The position numbers and the translations under genes were made by a program. A stretch of 64,000 nucleotides of DNA. It comes from Chloroflexota bacterium (GTDB lineage Bacteria > Chloroflexota > UBA11872 > VXOZ01). The stretch's first letter is position 1; every line of letters starts with the position of its first letter. Under the pieces are notes generated by a model, which saw only the letters and a program-made list of their open reading frames with translations, was not told the origin of the DNA and did not search any database. This document shows positions 45,139 to 54,337 of this stretch, piece by piece. The DNA lies in assembly GCA_028874195.1 (NCBI GenBank), contig JAPPLM010000028.1:37138-101137 (forward strand), given 5' to 3'.

Positions 45139-46040
45139 TGGGTGGTTTCTCGCTCTTCGCCTCTTCTCTCAATGGGATGCGGCAAGAAATCAACCTCAAC
45201 GTCGCCGAGAATGGCACCCAGGCCGGAGCGGATGCGGGCGATGCCGGTGTTGATGGCGTCGGTATTGCGGTCGTCCAGCTTGAGGGTCGCGAACCACGTA
45301 TATTCGTAGCCGATGCCTCTATAGCGCGGTAGGATGACGTTGGTGTATGTATGCTCCGGGACCATCAACGCCTCGTTGAAGTACTCAGGATCGTAGAACC
45401 AGTAGGTCTCGCTATGGTCCAACGGCGCCCATCTTCCCACGATCTTCACGCCGATCGGCCGCGGTTCGCCATGTGAATCCCAGTGGGTGAGGATAAGGCG
45501 GTCGCCGACGGCGGCGCCGATTTCATCTAGCTTCTCCGTCCTCATGACCACTTCGACGAACGGATCGCCCGGCACGGCCGGCTTGGCAAACCGTCCTTCC
45601 AGGATTTGCGCGTGCTGCTCGAATTCCGCGACGAAGGCCAAGAACCCCCACTTCTCAGTTCTTGAGAAGCTGTTTGGCTTGTTGCTCTCTGCAAAGAGCG
45701 GCATGTGTTCGGTCTGGGCGTAGCGCGTGGAAAAGGCGAATGGGGCGCCCATCTCGCTGGGCGCCGTCACGCGCACGTACTCGTCCGCTTGCCGGTACTG
45801 GCGGAGCGAGATGTTCGATTCGTACTTGGGCTTGAACTTGCGAATGAGCAGATGGGCGTCCGGTTGCACGGCCTGGGCCGCCTGCTGAGAATCAGATGAC
45901 GCCCCGCTTGTGCCTGCGGGGGCGTATGCCGCGCAAGAAACAAGGATCGTCATCGCCGCCAAGCCAAATACGAGCGTGGCAAGGCCGTTGAACGCGCGGC
46001 GCAGCCGCTGCGTGACGGGGAAGAAAGTGAAGTACGGCAT
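45135..46040 (-). CDS. Lipoprotein copy of the permease extracellular domain
   Basis: The start is ATG 46040 after AGGAGG, giving 301 residues. A signal peptide ends in the lipobox ILVSC (about residues 29-35). The rest closely matches the N-terminal extracellular domain of the 929-residue permease next door: LLIRKF, NISL-QY-QADEY, RVTAP-EMG, VVGRW, IGYEYTWF are shared in the same order, and it stops where the permease continues into its membrane helices. It is a duplicated ectodomain turned into a free lipoprotein. It may bind the same substrate or the adaptor. It is coupled to the permease gene by a four-base overlap. Confidence 0.85.
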   Translation of the reverse strand: MPYFTFFPVTQRLRRAFNGLATLVFGLAAMTILVSCAAYAPAGTSGASSDSQQAAQAVQPDAHLLIRKFKPKYESNISLRQYRQADEYVRVTAPSEMGAPFAFSTRYAQTEHMPLFAESNKPNSFSRTEKWGFLAFVAEFEQHAQILEGRFAKPAVPGDPFVEVVMRTEKLDEIGAAVGDRLILTHWDSHGEPRPIGVKIVGRWAPLDHSETYWFYDPEYFNEALMVPEHTYTNVILPRYRGIGYEYTWFATLKLDDRNTDAINTGIARIRSGLGAILGDVEVDFLPHPIERRGEERETTQ

Positions 46041-46206
46041 GGGGTTCTTCCTCCTTTGTCTGGTAGCAGGAGGGCGCGACCATGTGCATCCATCCCGCCG
46101 CATTCCGCAAACAAACCTCCGCAGAGAAGTGTGTGCGTGTCGTCTCAGCCGGCCCGCTCGTGCAAATGAGGATTGCGCGCCGCGAGGATGCGAGACGCTC
46201 TGTTCA

Positions 46207-48561
46207 CTACTGTCCCTGCAAGATGACGAAGCCTTCTTCCAAACCGCTCAGAATCTCCACTTCCGTCTCGGTCTGGATCCCAATTTCCACGTTTTTGGCG
46301 CGCTTGATGTCGCCATCCATGTATTCGACATACGTACGTCTGCCGGAGCGCTTTACGGACTCAATAGGCACCTTAAGCACATTGTCCTTGTGCTGCACGG
46401 TAATGGTAACTCGCGCGAGCATGCCGATTTCCGCGCCGGCCTTGGGCCAATCTATCTCTATACGGATCGAGCGGTCCTGGACTACGCCCTGCGCGGTGAC
46501 AAGGGAGGTGGGGAGTTTGGTAATGACGCCCTTGAGAATCTCCGATGAAAACGCATCGAGGGTGATGTCCGCCACCTGCTCCAGCGCGACTTTCGGCGTA
46601 TCATCATCGGAAAGGTCTGCGGTGATTATGAGTTTGGTGGGGTCAGCAAGCCCGATAATGGGTCCGTACGCGCTGACCGGCTCGCCCGCTTTGCCCTTGA
46701 TGAACTGGATCACGCCATCGAAGGGCGCCACGAGGCGCGCGTCGGCTAACTGTTCGAGCAGCAATTGGTGATTGGCGCGGGAGCGCTTGAGGTCATTCTC
46801 CAGCTTCAGCACGTTGCCGGCGTCGGCCGCATTGATTCGCGCCTGGTCCAGACCGGCTTGGGCTTTTTGCAGGAGGGCTTCTTTTCTGGCCACTTCCGCT
46901 TCGGCGTCTCGCAATTTCTCGGGATCGCCTCCGTATTGTATGATATTCCACTTCTCTTCAGCGTCATCGAAAGCAGCCTTAGCTTCAAGAATTTCCACTT
47001 CTGCCTCAGCCTCGATGTTTGCGACTGCGTCCCGCGCTTGCTCCATTTTAGAGCGGGCTTTTTCTAGCTCCGCTTGGGCCGCAGGGATGGATTCGCTCGA
47101 CTGCGCTTTGGCTTGCTCCAAGGCAAGTTCCGCAGCTTGCAGATCGGTCTTTGCCTTTTCCCGCTGTAACCACAGAACTGCCATGGCGGTTCCCGGTGAA
47201 GGAGGCGCGACGAGCTGCAAGTTACGCTCTTCAACGTACTCTTTTAGGTTTTCCTTTAGTTCTACATATTCATCGAGAATATCCTGCGCCTCGGTTAGCC
47301 TGGATTTGGTCGCTGACAGATTCCTGTCGGCTGCCTGTGCTTGGAGAAGACCCGTCTGCACAATCATGAGGGCCTTGCGCGCGAGCTCGGCGCCTGAGAT
47401 TCCCTCTTCTTCCAGTTCTTCCAGGGGATCTACCTCATCCGGGGACTCTCCCTCGTCCGAGGGCTCTCCCTCGTCAGAAGTGTCCGGTGCGGCATCAGAA
47501 TCAGAATCAAGCACATCGACAATTGCTTGCAGATCAAGCTCATCGAGCAGAGCTTCAAGCTCACGCTGGCGTTGCAGCACATCTATTCCCGATTCCGGTT
47601 TCAGCGCATCTTGTAAGTTAACTTGCGCAGCATCGAGCCCTTCCAGCAATTTCTCAAACGCTTCGCGAGCATTGGGGGCCCTTCTTCCCAGTTGTCTGAT
47701 CGCATCTAGCACCTCATCGAGTTCATCCTCGATTTCAACGGATTTCTCAATGAGATCTTTTCGATATGACCTGATCTCGTCCGTGATCTGTTCCTTCAAC
47801 TTTTTCCGCTCGTCAGTAACTTTCTGGTTAGCACTCTCTAGCGCTTGCTGCTTTGCCCGAAGATTCGCTTCTTGCGACAGCACTTGGGGTTCGGGGTTGC
47901 CGGAGCGAAGCTGCTCGAGCCGAGTCTCGGCAGCGCGGAAGGCTTCTTCCGCATTGCTTAGGTCGAGTTCCCGCTGTGCTTTCAGGTCCTGTCCCGCTTT
48001 CTCTAGGTTTTCCTTCGCTTTGGTGTACGCGGCCTGTGCCTGAGCACGCTCCAAGGCGGTGGGACCTCCTTGCACTTCGGCGAGGGCTTCTTTGGCCTCT
48101 TCCAGGTCACGTTCCGCCTCATCTACGGTGAGCTCCGCAAGGGTAACGTCCGCTTGGCCTGTAGCGGCTTGGGTGCGCGCTTTGTTCAAGTTACGCTCTG
48201 TATCTTGCAGGGAGAGTTCAGAGTTCTGGATCTTAGTCTCCAGGTCGCCGGTTTCCAGGTCAGCGAGCAGGGTTCCCTCAACCACGGGTTGGTTGTACTG
48301 GACGTAGATGCCCCTGAGGCGGCCGTTCTGTTTGAAGAAGAGGCCATCTTCCTTTTCTGCCACTACTCGGCCCAGCACGCGCACGGCGTCAATGATCGAG
48401 CCACGCACTACCCTCACTGTAGGACGCTCGACAGGTCTCACCGGGCGTACAACAACATCTTCTTCTTCGCCATCGCGAGAGATGAAGGGAAGCGACGGGA
48501 CGCATGCAGTGAACAGCAGCATGCCGCTCACCAAGATTGCTATAGTAGATCTGGTTTTCAC
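46207..48561 (-). CDS. MacA/HlyD-type adaptor lipoprotein with a very long coiled coil
   Basis: The 784-residue protein begins at a GTG after GAGGTAAG and has a lipobox (LLFTAC, cysteine 20). After a beta/lipoyl segment (GRVVAEKEDGLFFKQNGRLRG near 67) there is a long coiled-coil hairpin, about 110-560, rich in Glu/Ala/Leu/Lys. It is split near 345-385 by an acidic linker (SDEGEPSDEGESPDEVDP). The second lipoyl half (LVAPFDGVIQFIKGKAGEPV) and beta-barrel domains close the protein. MacA-type adaptors are usually about 370-450 residues; this is nearly twice that. It is the first gene of the export operon. Confidence 0.88.
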   Translation of the reverse strand: MKTRSTIAILVSGMLLFTACVPSLPFISRDGEEEDVVVRPVRPVERPTVRVVRGSIIDAVRVLGRVVAEKEDGLFFKQNGRLRGIYVQYNQPVVEGTLLADLETGDLETKIQNSELSLQDTERNLNKARTQAATGQADVTLAELTVDEAERDLEEAKEALAEVQGGPTALERAQAQAAYTKAKENLEKAGQDLKAQRELDLSNAEEAFRAAETRLEQLRSGNPEPQVLSQEANLRAKQQALESANQKVTDERKKLKEQITDEIRSYRKDLIEKSVEIEDELDEVLDAIRQLGRRAPNAREAFEKLLEGLDAAQVNLQDALKPESGIDVLQRQRELEALLDELDLQAIVDVLDSDSDAAPDTSDEGEPSDEGESPDEVDPLEELEEEGISGAELARKALMIVQTGLLQAQAADRNLSATKSRLTEAQDILDEYVELKENLKEYVEERNLQLVAPPSPGTAMAVLWLQREKAKTDLQAAELALEQAKAQSSESIPAAQAELEKARSKMEQARDAVANIEAEAEVEILEAKAAFDDAEEKWNIIQYGGDPEKLRDAEAEVARKEALLQKAQAGLDQARINAADAGNVLKLENDLKRSRANHQLLLEQLADARLVAPFDGVIQFIKGKAGEPVSAYGPIIGLADPTKLIITADLSDDDTPKVALEQVADITLDAFSSEILKGVITKLPTSLVTAQGVVQDRSIRIEIDWPKAGAEIGMLARVTITVQHKDNVLKVPIESVKRSGRRTYVEYMDGDIKRAKNVEIGIQTETEVEILSGLEEGFVILQGQ

Positions 48562-49042
48562 GCTGCTCTTACCTCATCTAGATTGAAACATAGCGGGCTA
48601 ATCTTAATAGAGACTGCTACACCCTGCAATACCCCACGCAGCCAATTGCAGTAGGGAGGCATGGAATCATATAGTAGCAGTCTACTCACAACTTACGTCT
48701 CTTGTCCATTATTGGACTAACTGTCAAGAGAAATCTTATAGGATTCTTAGACATTTGGCGGTGTGCCGGCCCTAATGTGTGGAGTAAGGCTAAGTCGTTG
48801 CTCTGGCGAGGCGCATGAGCTGCACAGGAAACGCAACGCCAAAGGATTCTCTACAGACTTTAGTGCGTGACCCTTGGAGTTTCCAGAACACTGAACTGTC
48901 TGACACTTGAACCGTGCAAACAATGGTGATACCCTTTTCGGGTGTCCTCGTCGGTGCAGTGGACGAAATTGTGTCGTCTTTGTAGAAAAGCACTATCATT
49001 GGTTGGATAGGAACGCTCACTTTGTAGGTGGAGGTATTGGAG
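48562..49042. other. Divergent promoter region of the export operon and HU
   Basis: About 480 bases, AT-richer than the genes. An inverted repeat CTCTTG...CAAGAG surrounds TCCATTATTGGA near 48705-48731, a possible operator. Weak promoter-like boxes exist on both strands, but none is clear. A minus-strand frame at 48790-49020 is not convincing. Confidence 0.4.
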
Positions 49043-49318
49043 ATGACTCAGAGCGATCTCATTAAGGATATTGCGTCTCGGACAGGAACAACCCAGAAAG
49101 TGGCAAAAGAGTTCCTTGACGCGTTTGTGGAGTCCGTACAGGACTCGCTCAAGCGTGGTGAAAATGTCGCACTCCCAGGATTTGGTACCTTCCGTGTCGC
49201 CCGGCGCGCGGCCCGGGCTGGGCGTAATCCAAGAACTGGCGAACCCCTTCAGGTTGCTGCGCGCAAAGCGCCCGTCTTCTCTGCGGGCACGACTCTCCGC
49301 AAGTCTGTGGGCGGCTAA
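49043..49318 (+). CDS. HU family DNA-binding protein
   Basis: At 91 residues it is normal HU size. The family signature is clear: MTQSDLIKDIASRTG at the start, GENVALPGFGTFRVARRAAR for the beta arm, and RNPRTGEPLQVAARKAPVFS near the C-terminus with its Pro-containing DNA-intercalating arm. It bends and compacts DNA. GGAGG lies upstream of the ATG. It stands alone between a divergent operon and the phospholipase-D-like gene. Confidence 0.95.
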   Translation: MTQSDLIKDIASRTGTTQKVAKEFLDAFVESVQDSLKRGENVALPGFGTFRVARRAARAGRNPRTGEPLQVAARKAPVFSAGTTLRKSVGG

Positions 49319-49338
49319 CGGCTTGCCCGCCACCTTTC

Positions 49339-50364
49339 GTGGCACACTTTGGCGTAACCCAGTCGGCTCGGTTGCTTACCCTCGCAGGGGTACTCCTCGG
49401 ATTGCTGCTGGCGTGTGGGCCCAATCAACAGCCTGCCATCCAGGACCCGGCACGTCTGATTGTAATGCCGGACGATGGTTCGATGGAACTCCCAGCGTTG
49501 TTGCGTCGCGCCGAACACTCGATAGATGTCATGGTCTATCTCCTCACGAGCCAGGAGGTTGTAAGGGAATTGGCGGCGGCGCAACGGCGAGGGGTCCGCG
49601 TACGCGTGTTGCTCGAGGAGAACCCGGTTGGCGGTGGGGAGGGCAACCGTAATGCAGCACAGGAACTCGCAGCCGCGGGTGTGGCAGTGCGCTGGTCAGC
49701 CCCAACCTTTCGCTTCACACACGCCAAAATGATCCTCGTCGACGGCGTGCGGGCAGCCATCATGACCCTGAACCTTACGGCGAGTTCAATGCGCTCGAAC
49801 CGTGAGTTTGTTGTAATCGTAGAAGATTCCTCAGTTCTACGCGCTCTCAGTGAGCTCTTTGAGAGCGATTGGGAGCGCGTACCGCCCCCGGTTTTCGATC
49901 TCCCTCTTGTCATAAGCCCGGCGAATGCCCGGCGCGTCTTGCACGAATTGATCGTCTCCGCGCGCCACAGCCTAGAAATCTATGTGCTCTCGTTGGAAGA
50001 CGACTCGATTGCGGCCGCACTGGCAGCCGCGGCTGAGCGCGGCGTGCGCGTCAGGATAATCACGAATCCGCCAACCGGCAGCGATGGCTATGCCGATGAG
50101 CGGGCTTTGGTGCGGGCGCGCGGCGGCTTCATAGGCTTCCTGGACTTCCCCAATATTCACGCAAAGGTTGTGATAATAGACGGCATCCGCGCGTTCGTGG
50201 GCAGCCAGAACTTTACCGCTACCTCCCTGGATCAGAACCGCGAGGTGGGCATTCTCGTTGCCGATCCTGTAGCGCTCCAGCGGTTGCAACAGACGTTTGA
50301 ATCCGACTGGTCACAGGCAACGTTGGAGCGGAGCGCTGCGCGCCGGCTCTTGTTTGCTGCGTGA
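49339..50364 (+). CDS. Phospholipase D-like lipoprotein
   Basis: The 341-residue protein starts at GTG 49339, with the lipobox LLLAC (cysteine 26). Two HKD-type catalytic motifs are present: THAKMILVDG with NLTASSMRSNRE in the first half and IHAKVVIIDG with SQNFTATSLDQNRE in the second, so both PLD half-sites are intact. It is anchored outside the membrane and could act on phospholipid or nucleic acid. No strong ribosome-binding site is seen. It follows HU by 20 bases. Confidence 0.87.
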   Translation: MAHFGVTQSARLLTLAGVLLGLLLACGPNQQPAIQDPARLIVMPDDGSMELPALLRRAEHSIDVMVYLLTSQEVVRELAAAQRRGVRVRVLLEENPVGGGEGNRNAAQELAAAGVAVRWSAPTFRFTHAKMILVDGVRAAIMTLNLTASSMRSNREFVVIVEDSSVLRALSELFESDWERVPPPVFDLPLVISPANARRVLHELIVSARHSLEIYVLSLEDDSIAAALAAAAERGVRVRIITNPPTGSDGYADERALVRARGGFIGFLDFPNIHAKVVIIDGIRAFVGSQNFTATSLDQNREVGILVADPVALQRLQQTFESDWSQATLERSAARRLLFAA

Positions 50365-50493
50365 GGGCACGACTCCCCGATCTCCTGGGTACATGCTCGC
50401 AGCGAAAGCCCTGGCGAGCGCCGACGGTGCAAAGGGTTTTTGCGGGATGCTCGGCGGCTGTGCTGCCAACGTCAGAAAGTCGTGCTCAGTCGT

Positions 50494-50522
50494 TTGACGC
50501 TGCGCAGCGCGCATGCTACGCT
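50494..50522 (+). promoter_or_regulatory. Promoter of the rrf2-suf operon
   Basis: TTGACG (50494-50499), a 17-base spacer and TACGCT (50517-50522). Just downstream, CCTAG-N7-CTAGG (50527-50543) is a palindrome that could be the Rrf2 operator for autoregulation. Confidence 0.55.
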
Positions 50523-50575
50523 AATTCCTAGAAGGCGGCTAGGGTATAGGTTTTAGGCCCAACGTGGGGTGTAGA

Positions 50576-51055
50576 ATGCTAGGGATTTCGACAAAGGGAC
50601 ACTACGGCCTCGTCATCATGACGGCGTTAGCTCTAGCCATAGAGGGAAGGCCGCTTTCCCTGGCGCGCATTGCTGAGGAGACCGGCATATCGCTCGGCTA
50701 TCTAGAGCAGATCGTGGCTACGCTCAAGGAGAACGGCTTGGTTGAGAGTGTACGCGGCGCCAAGGGCGGGTACGTGCTGGGCAGAGACCCGGCCGAGATC
50801 ACGGCGCACCAGATAATCCTGGCGACTGAGCGTGAGATCGCTCCGATTTCGTGTTCGTTGCAGCCGGCGGAAGGCGTCTGCTGTGATAGGGTGGACTACT
50901 GCCCGACGGTGTTCCTCTGGGGGCGACTGGAACAGCAACTCAGTCTGGCGCTGGGGGATACTACGCTTGCAGATTTAGCGCGGCACAACCGAAACAACAA
51001 GCCGGTCGCGCGCGGTCTCTTGCTCGCTGGGACGCAGCCACGTGTTGGCGTCTGA
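50576..51055 (+). CDS. Rrf2 family regulator, IscR/SufR-like
   Basis: The ATG at 50576 follows GGGGTG, giving 159 residues. The winged helix is visible (TKGHYGLVIMTALAL ... ISLGYLEQIVATLKENGLVESVRGAKGGYVLGRDP). Four cysteines in ISCSLQPAEGVCCDRVDYC (about 88-106) can ligate an Fe-S cluster, as in IscR-type sensors. As first gene before sufC it is the likely iron-sulfur-responsive regulator of the operon. Two genes (DUF1640, then sufC) follow on the same strand. Confidence 0.88.
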   Translation: MLGISTKGHYGLVIMTALALAIEGRPLSLARIAEETGISLGYLEQIVATLKENGLVESVRGAKGGYVLGRDPAEITAHQIILATEREIAPISCSLQPAEGVCCDRVDYCPTVFLWGRLEQQLSLALGDTTLADLARHNRNNKPVARGLLLAGTQPRVGV

Positions 51056-51106
51056 GATACCGGCGCTGCGCAAGCGGCAGACTTGGGACGGAAGGAACGA
51101 CAAGTA

Positions 51107-51493
51107 ATGGCGGTGTTTGACACCCACAAGGCAGTGAAGGCGTCTTCGACGAAGTCGGCGCTCACGAGCGCAGGCTTCCCAGACCACCAAGCGGAAGCTC
51201 TGGTCGACGTGGTGGGTGAAGAGCGTGAAGCGCTGGCGACCAAGGATGGGCTGGAAGCGCTGGGAAGCGCGCTCAGAACGGAGATGCAAGCACTAAGAAC
51301 AGAGATGCAGGCGCTGGAAGCTAGGGTCGATGCTAGGTTTGAAGCCCTGGAAAAGGCAGTAAGTGAGTGTGCGACCAAAGCTGAGTTGCGCGAAATGGAA
51401 CTGCGCATGCGGCTCATTCCGGGAACCTACGTGTTTGCTGCGGCTGGCTTGGTGATCACGGTAATGATTGGACTGGAACTCTGGCCGCGTTAG
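51107..51493 (+). CDS. DUF1640-like coiled-coil membrane protein
   Basis: MAVFDTHKAVKA at 51107 gives 128 residues. The start FDTHKAVKA...AGFPDHQAEALVD resembles DUF1640/CCDC90 proteins. Repeats of ALRTEMQ then EARVDARFEALEKAV form a coiled coil, and one C-terminal membrane helix (about 106-124) closes it. It is between the Rrf2 regulator and sufC, but no role in cluster assembly is known for the family. Confidence 0.75.
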   Translation: MAVFDTHKAVKASSTKSALTSAGFPDHQAEALVDVVGEEREALATKDGLEALGSALRTEMQALRTEMQALEARVDARFEALEKAVSECATKAELREMELRMRLIPGTYVFAAAGLVITVMIGLELWPR

Positions 51494-51664
51494 CGCACGG
51501 TGCACATCGCCCGCCTGCGTGAACAGGGCAGCGGGTATGCGCGTGGCAGACGCTGCCCGTTGCGGAGTAGTGATTGAAGGCTGATTGCGGCAACTCCGCT
51601 GGACGCAACCGGAGTTGCGACAAGTGAAACTGACAAAGAGAGAAAAGGTAGAGAACGGAGCACG

Positions 51665-52432
51665 ATGGCTACTGAGCAACCATTTTTTCTAATAGATGAT
51701 CTCCACGTGGAGATCGAGGAGAATGAAATCCTGCAAGGCGTGGACCTCTCCGTCAAACGCGGCGAGATACACGCGATCATGGGGCCGAACGGCTCCGGCA
51801 AGAGCACTCTTGCCCACACCCTGATGGGACACCCCAGTTACGAGGCAACGGCGGGACAGGTGCTCTTCAACGGCGAGGATATCTTGGAGAGGGATCCGAA
51901 TGACCGCGCTAAACTCGGCATCTTTCTGGCGTTCCAGTATCCGCTGGCTATTCCGGGCGTGAGCACGTTGAATTTCCTGCGCACGTCCCTCAAGGCCGTG
52001 AAGCAGGAGGAGATCAGCGCGCGGCAGTTCCGCAAACACTTGCTCGACAAGATGGACTTGCTCAAGATCAGCCGCGAGTTCGCGGGGCGCTACCTCAATG
52101 ACGGCTTTTCCGGTGGCGAGAAGAAGCGGATGGAGATCCTGCAGATGGCGGTGCTTGAACCAGAGCTCGCTGTCCTGGATGAGATTGATTCAGGACTCGA
52201 TATTGACGCCATACGCGCGGTGGGTGAAGGCATCTCCTCGATCATGCACCCGGAGATGTCTATTGTGATCATCACGCACTATCCGCGCATCCTCCACTAT
52301 GTTAAACCCGATTACGTGCACATCATGGTGGATGGGAAGATACGGCAGTCGGGAGGCTTTGAGTTGGCGGAGGAGTTGGAGGCCAAAGGATACGACGTGC
52401 TTCTGAAAGAGGTCATGCAGGCCTCGTCATAG
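51665..52432 (+). CDS. sufC: SufC ATPase
   Basis: SufC is the ATPase of the SufBCD scaffold complex. Walker A is [16 protein letters not shown] near 41-56; the signature is [14 protein letters not shown]; Walker [17 protein letters not shown]-loop [10 protein letters not shown]. The length of 255 residues is normal. Its start ATG follows AGAGAAAAGGTAGAG... with 170 bases after the previous gene. It is cytosolic. Confidence 0.97.
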   Translation: MATEQPFFLIDDLHVEIEENEILQGVDLSVKRGEIHAIMGPNGSGKSTLAHTLMGHPSYEATAGQVLFNGEDILERDPNDRAKLGIFLAFQYPLAIPGVSTLNFLRTSLKAVKQEEISARQFRKHLLDKMDLLKISREFAGRYLNDGFSGGEKKRMEILQMAVLEPELAVLDEIDSGLDIDAIRAVGEGISSIMHPEMSIVIITHYPRILHYVKPDYVHIMVDGKIRQSGGFELAEELEAKGYDVLLKEVMQASS

Positions 52433-52499
52433 ACGCAGGCCTCGTCATAGACGCAGACTTCGTCGCAGACGCAAGAAACCTAGGGAGGCAGGAGCAGAC

Positions 52500-53915
52500 A
52501 TGGCGGTTACCGAAAAAGACATTCAAGAGAGTAAGAAGGTCTACAAAGAAAAGTACGGATTTGCGGATCCGGAGCAGGCGATTTACAAAGCGCCGAAAGG
52601 GCTGGATCCGGAGCGTGTAATCGAGATTTCCCAGATGAAGAATGAGCCGGAGTGGATGCTCAACTTCCGGCTGAAGTCGCTGGAAATCTTCAACAAGAAG
52701 CCGGTGCCAAAGTGGGGTGCCGATCTCGATAAGATTCCGTTTGAAGACCTTTCGTACTTCGTCCGCACTACGGAGAAGCAGGGTACGACGTGGGAAGATG
52801 TGCCGGAGTACATCAAGGATACCTTCGATAAGCTCGGTATCCCGGAGGCGGAGCGCAAGTTCCTGGCCGGAGTGTCTGCCCAATACGAATCGGAAGTCGT
52901 CTACCACTCCATCCAGAAGGACCTGGAAGCCAAAGGCGTGATCTTTCTCAGCACTGAGGAAGGGCTGGAGCAGCATCCTGAGCTCTTTCGACAGTACTTT
53001 GGCACGGTCATCCCGTCGGCGGACAATAAGTTTGCGGCGATGAACGGGGCCTTCTGGAGCGGCGGTTCCTTTGTCTACGTGCCGCCGGGTGTGCAGGTGA
53101 CTATCCCGCTCCAGGCGTATTTCCGCATCAATGCCGAGCAGATGGGACAGTTCGAACGGACGCTCATCATCGTGGATGAAGGCGCTTACGTGCACTACGT
53201 CGAAGGCTGCACCGCGCCGGTCTATTCGACGGATTCGTTCCATAGCGGTGTGATTGAGATTATCGTCCAGAAGAACGCCCGCTGCCGCTACACGACCATT
53301 CAGAACTGGTCGACGAACGTGTATAACCTGGTGACGCAGCGCTCCGCAGTGTATGAAGGCGGCGTGATGGAGTGGGTGGATGCCAACCTCGGCTCTAATA
53401 TCACCATGAAGTATCCCAGCGTCTATTTGATGGAGCCGGGCGCAAAGGGCGACATTCTTTCCATAGCCTACGCCGGCGACGGTCAGGTCTTGGATGCGGG
53501 CGGTAAGGCCATTCACGTTGCGCCAAACACCTCATCAAAGATAATCTCCAAGTCCATCAGCCAGCATGGCGGGCGCACCTCGTTCCGGGGTCTGCTCAAG
53601 ATCTACAAGGGCGCGGAGCGGTCCAAATCGGCCATGCGCTGTGACGCTCTCATTTTGGACCAGGAATCGAGGTCAGACACCTATCCGACAATCGAGATCG
53701 AAGAAGAGCAGGTCAATCTCGGCCACGAGGCGGTAGTGAGCAGAATTGGAGAAGACCAACTGTTCTACCTTATGAGCCGCGGCTTGAGCGAGTCCGAAGC
53801 AGCCGGCATGATTGTGAGCGGCTTCATCGAGCCCATCGTCAAAGAACTCCCGATGGAGTACGCCGTTGAGATGAACCGCCTCATCCAATTGCAAATGGAT
53901 AAGGCAGTCGGGTAA
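52500..53915 (+). CDS. sufB: SufB scaffold subunit
   Basis: SufB, with SufC and SufD, is where Fe-S clusters are assembled. The 471-residue protein has the family's beta-helix core ([38 protein letters not shown] with the conserved cysteine; the [14 protein letters not shown] and TYPTIEI motifs) and the C-terminal helices [28 protein letters not shown] lies upstream. It is followed by a 420-base gap with a repeat before sufD. Confidence 0.97.
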   Translation: MAVTEKDIQESKKVYKEKYGFADPEQAIYKAPKGLDPERVIEISQMKNEPEWMLNFRLKSLEIFNKKPVPKWGADLDKIPFEDLSYFVRTTEKQGTTWEDVPEYIKDTFDKLGIPEAERKFLAGVSAQYESEVVYHSIQKDLEAKGVIFLSTEEGLEQHPELFRQYFGTVIPSADNKFAAMNGAFWSGGSFVYVPPGVQVTIPLQAYFRINAEQMGQFERTLIIVDEGAYVHYVEGCTAPVYSTDSFHSGVIEIIVQKNARCRYTTIQNWSTNVYNLVTQRSAVYEGGVMEWVDANLGSNITMKYPSVYLMEPGAKGDILSIAYAGDGQVLDAGGKAIHVAPNTSSKIISKSISQHGGRTSFRGLLKIYKGAERSKSAMRCDALILDQESRSDTYPTIEIEEEQVNLGHEAVVSRIGEDQLFYLMSRGLSESEAAGMIVSGFIEPIVKELPMEYAVEMNRLIQLQMDKAVG

Positions 53916-54337
53916 GAGAGAGGCAGGCGAAACGAGCCGGAATACGTGAAACGCGGCGCGTAGCGCCAGACAGAGAAGCATGGCGAGCCGTGCCTCTTGT
54001 CTGGCGCGATTGCTGTAAGGCACTCGATGCGACAAAAAGAGGTTTAGGCGGTGTTGATGCTGGATCAAGTCCAGCAAAAGCCATTTTATGTCATTTGGAT
54101 GTTGCAGGAGGCTGTCATTCCGAGCGTAGCGAGGAATCTAGAGGCGTGGCGGCTTGTCCTCGCTTGGGACGGCTTGTATGAGCACAGAGCGGATGGATTC
54201 CGCGCCCCCGTGCGGGGGCGAGTTTTCGCGGGAATGACGGACCGGGGTGCGCCAATCCAAGAGCAACGGCGGACTGAACCTTGAAGAATCAACACAACCT
54301 TGTTGAGTAAATCAGCCAAGCATTACAGAAGTCAGGA
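53916..54337. other. Gap with hairpins and a repeat inside the suf operon
   Basis: A long imperfect hairpin (GCGCCAGACA at 53963-53972 with TGTCTGGCGC at 53998-54007) follows sufB. Beyond it is the inverted repeat at 54114-54238. No gene is seen. The hairpins have no U-tract, so they may stabilise the sufB message. Confidence 0.55.
54114..54238. repeat. Inverted-repeat element between sufB and sufD
   Basis: GTCATTCC (54114-54121) and GGAATGAC (54231-54238) are outer ends; the interior has GAGCGTAGCGAGGAATC and a 7-bp hairpin CGCCCCC-GTGC-GGGGGCG. The 'CATTCCGAGCGTAGCGAGGAATC' pattern recalls repeats common in some Chloroflexota genomes (from memory). It is non-coding. Confidence 0.55.

Noticed and set aside
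48790..49020. Minus-strand frame of 76 codons upstream of HU
   Set aside because: No domain, no ribosome-binding site, and it would cover the expected HU promoter.
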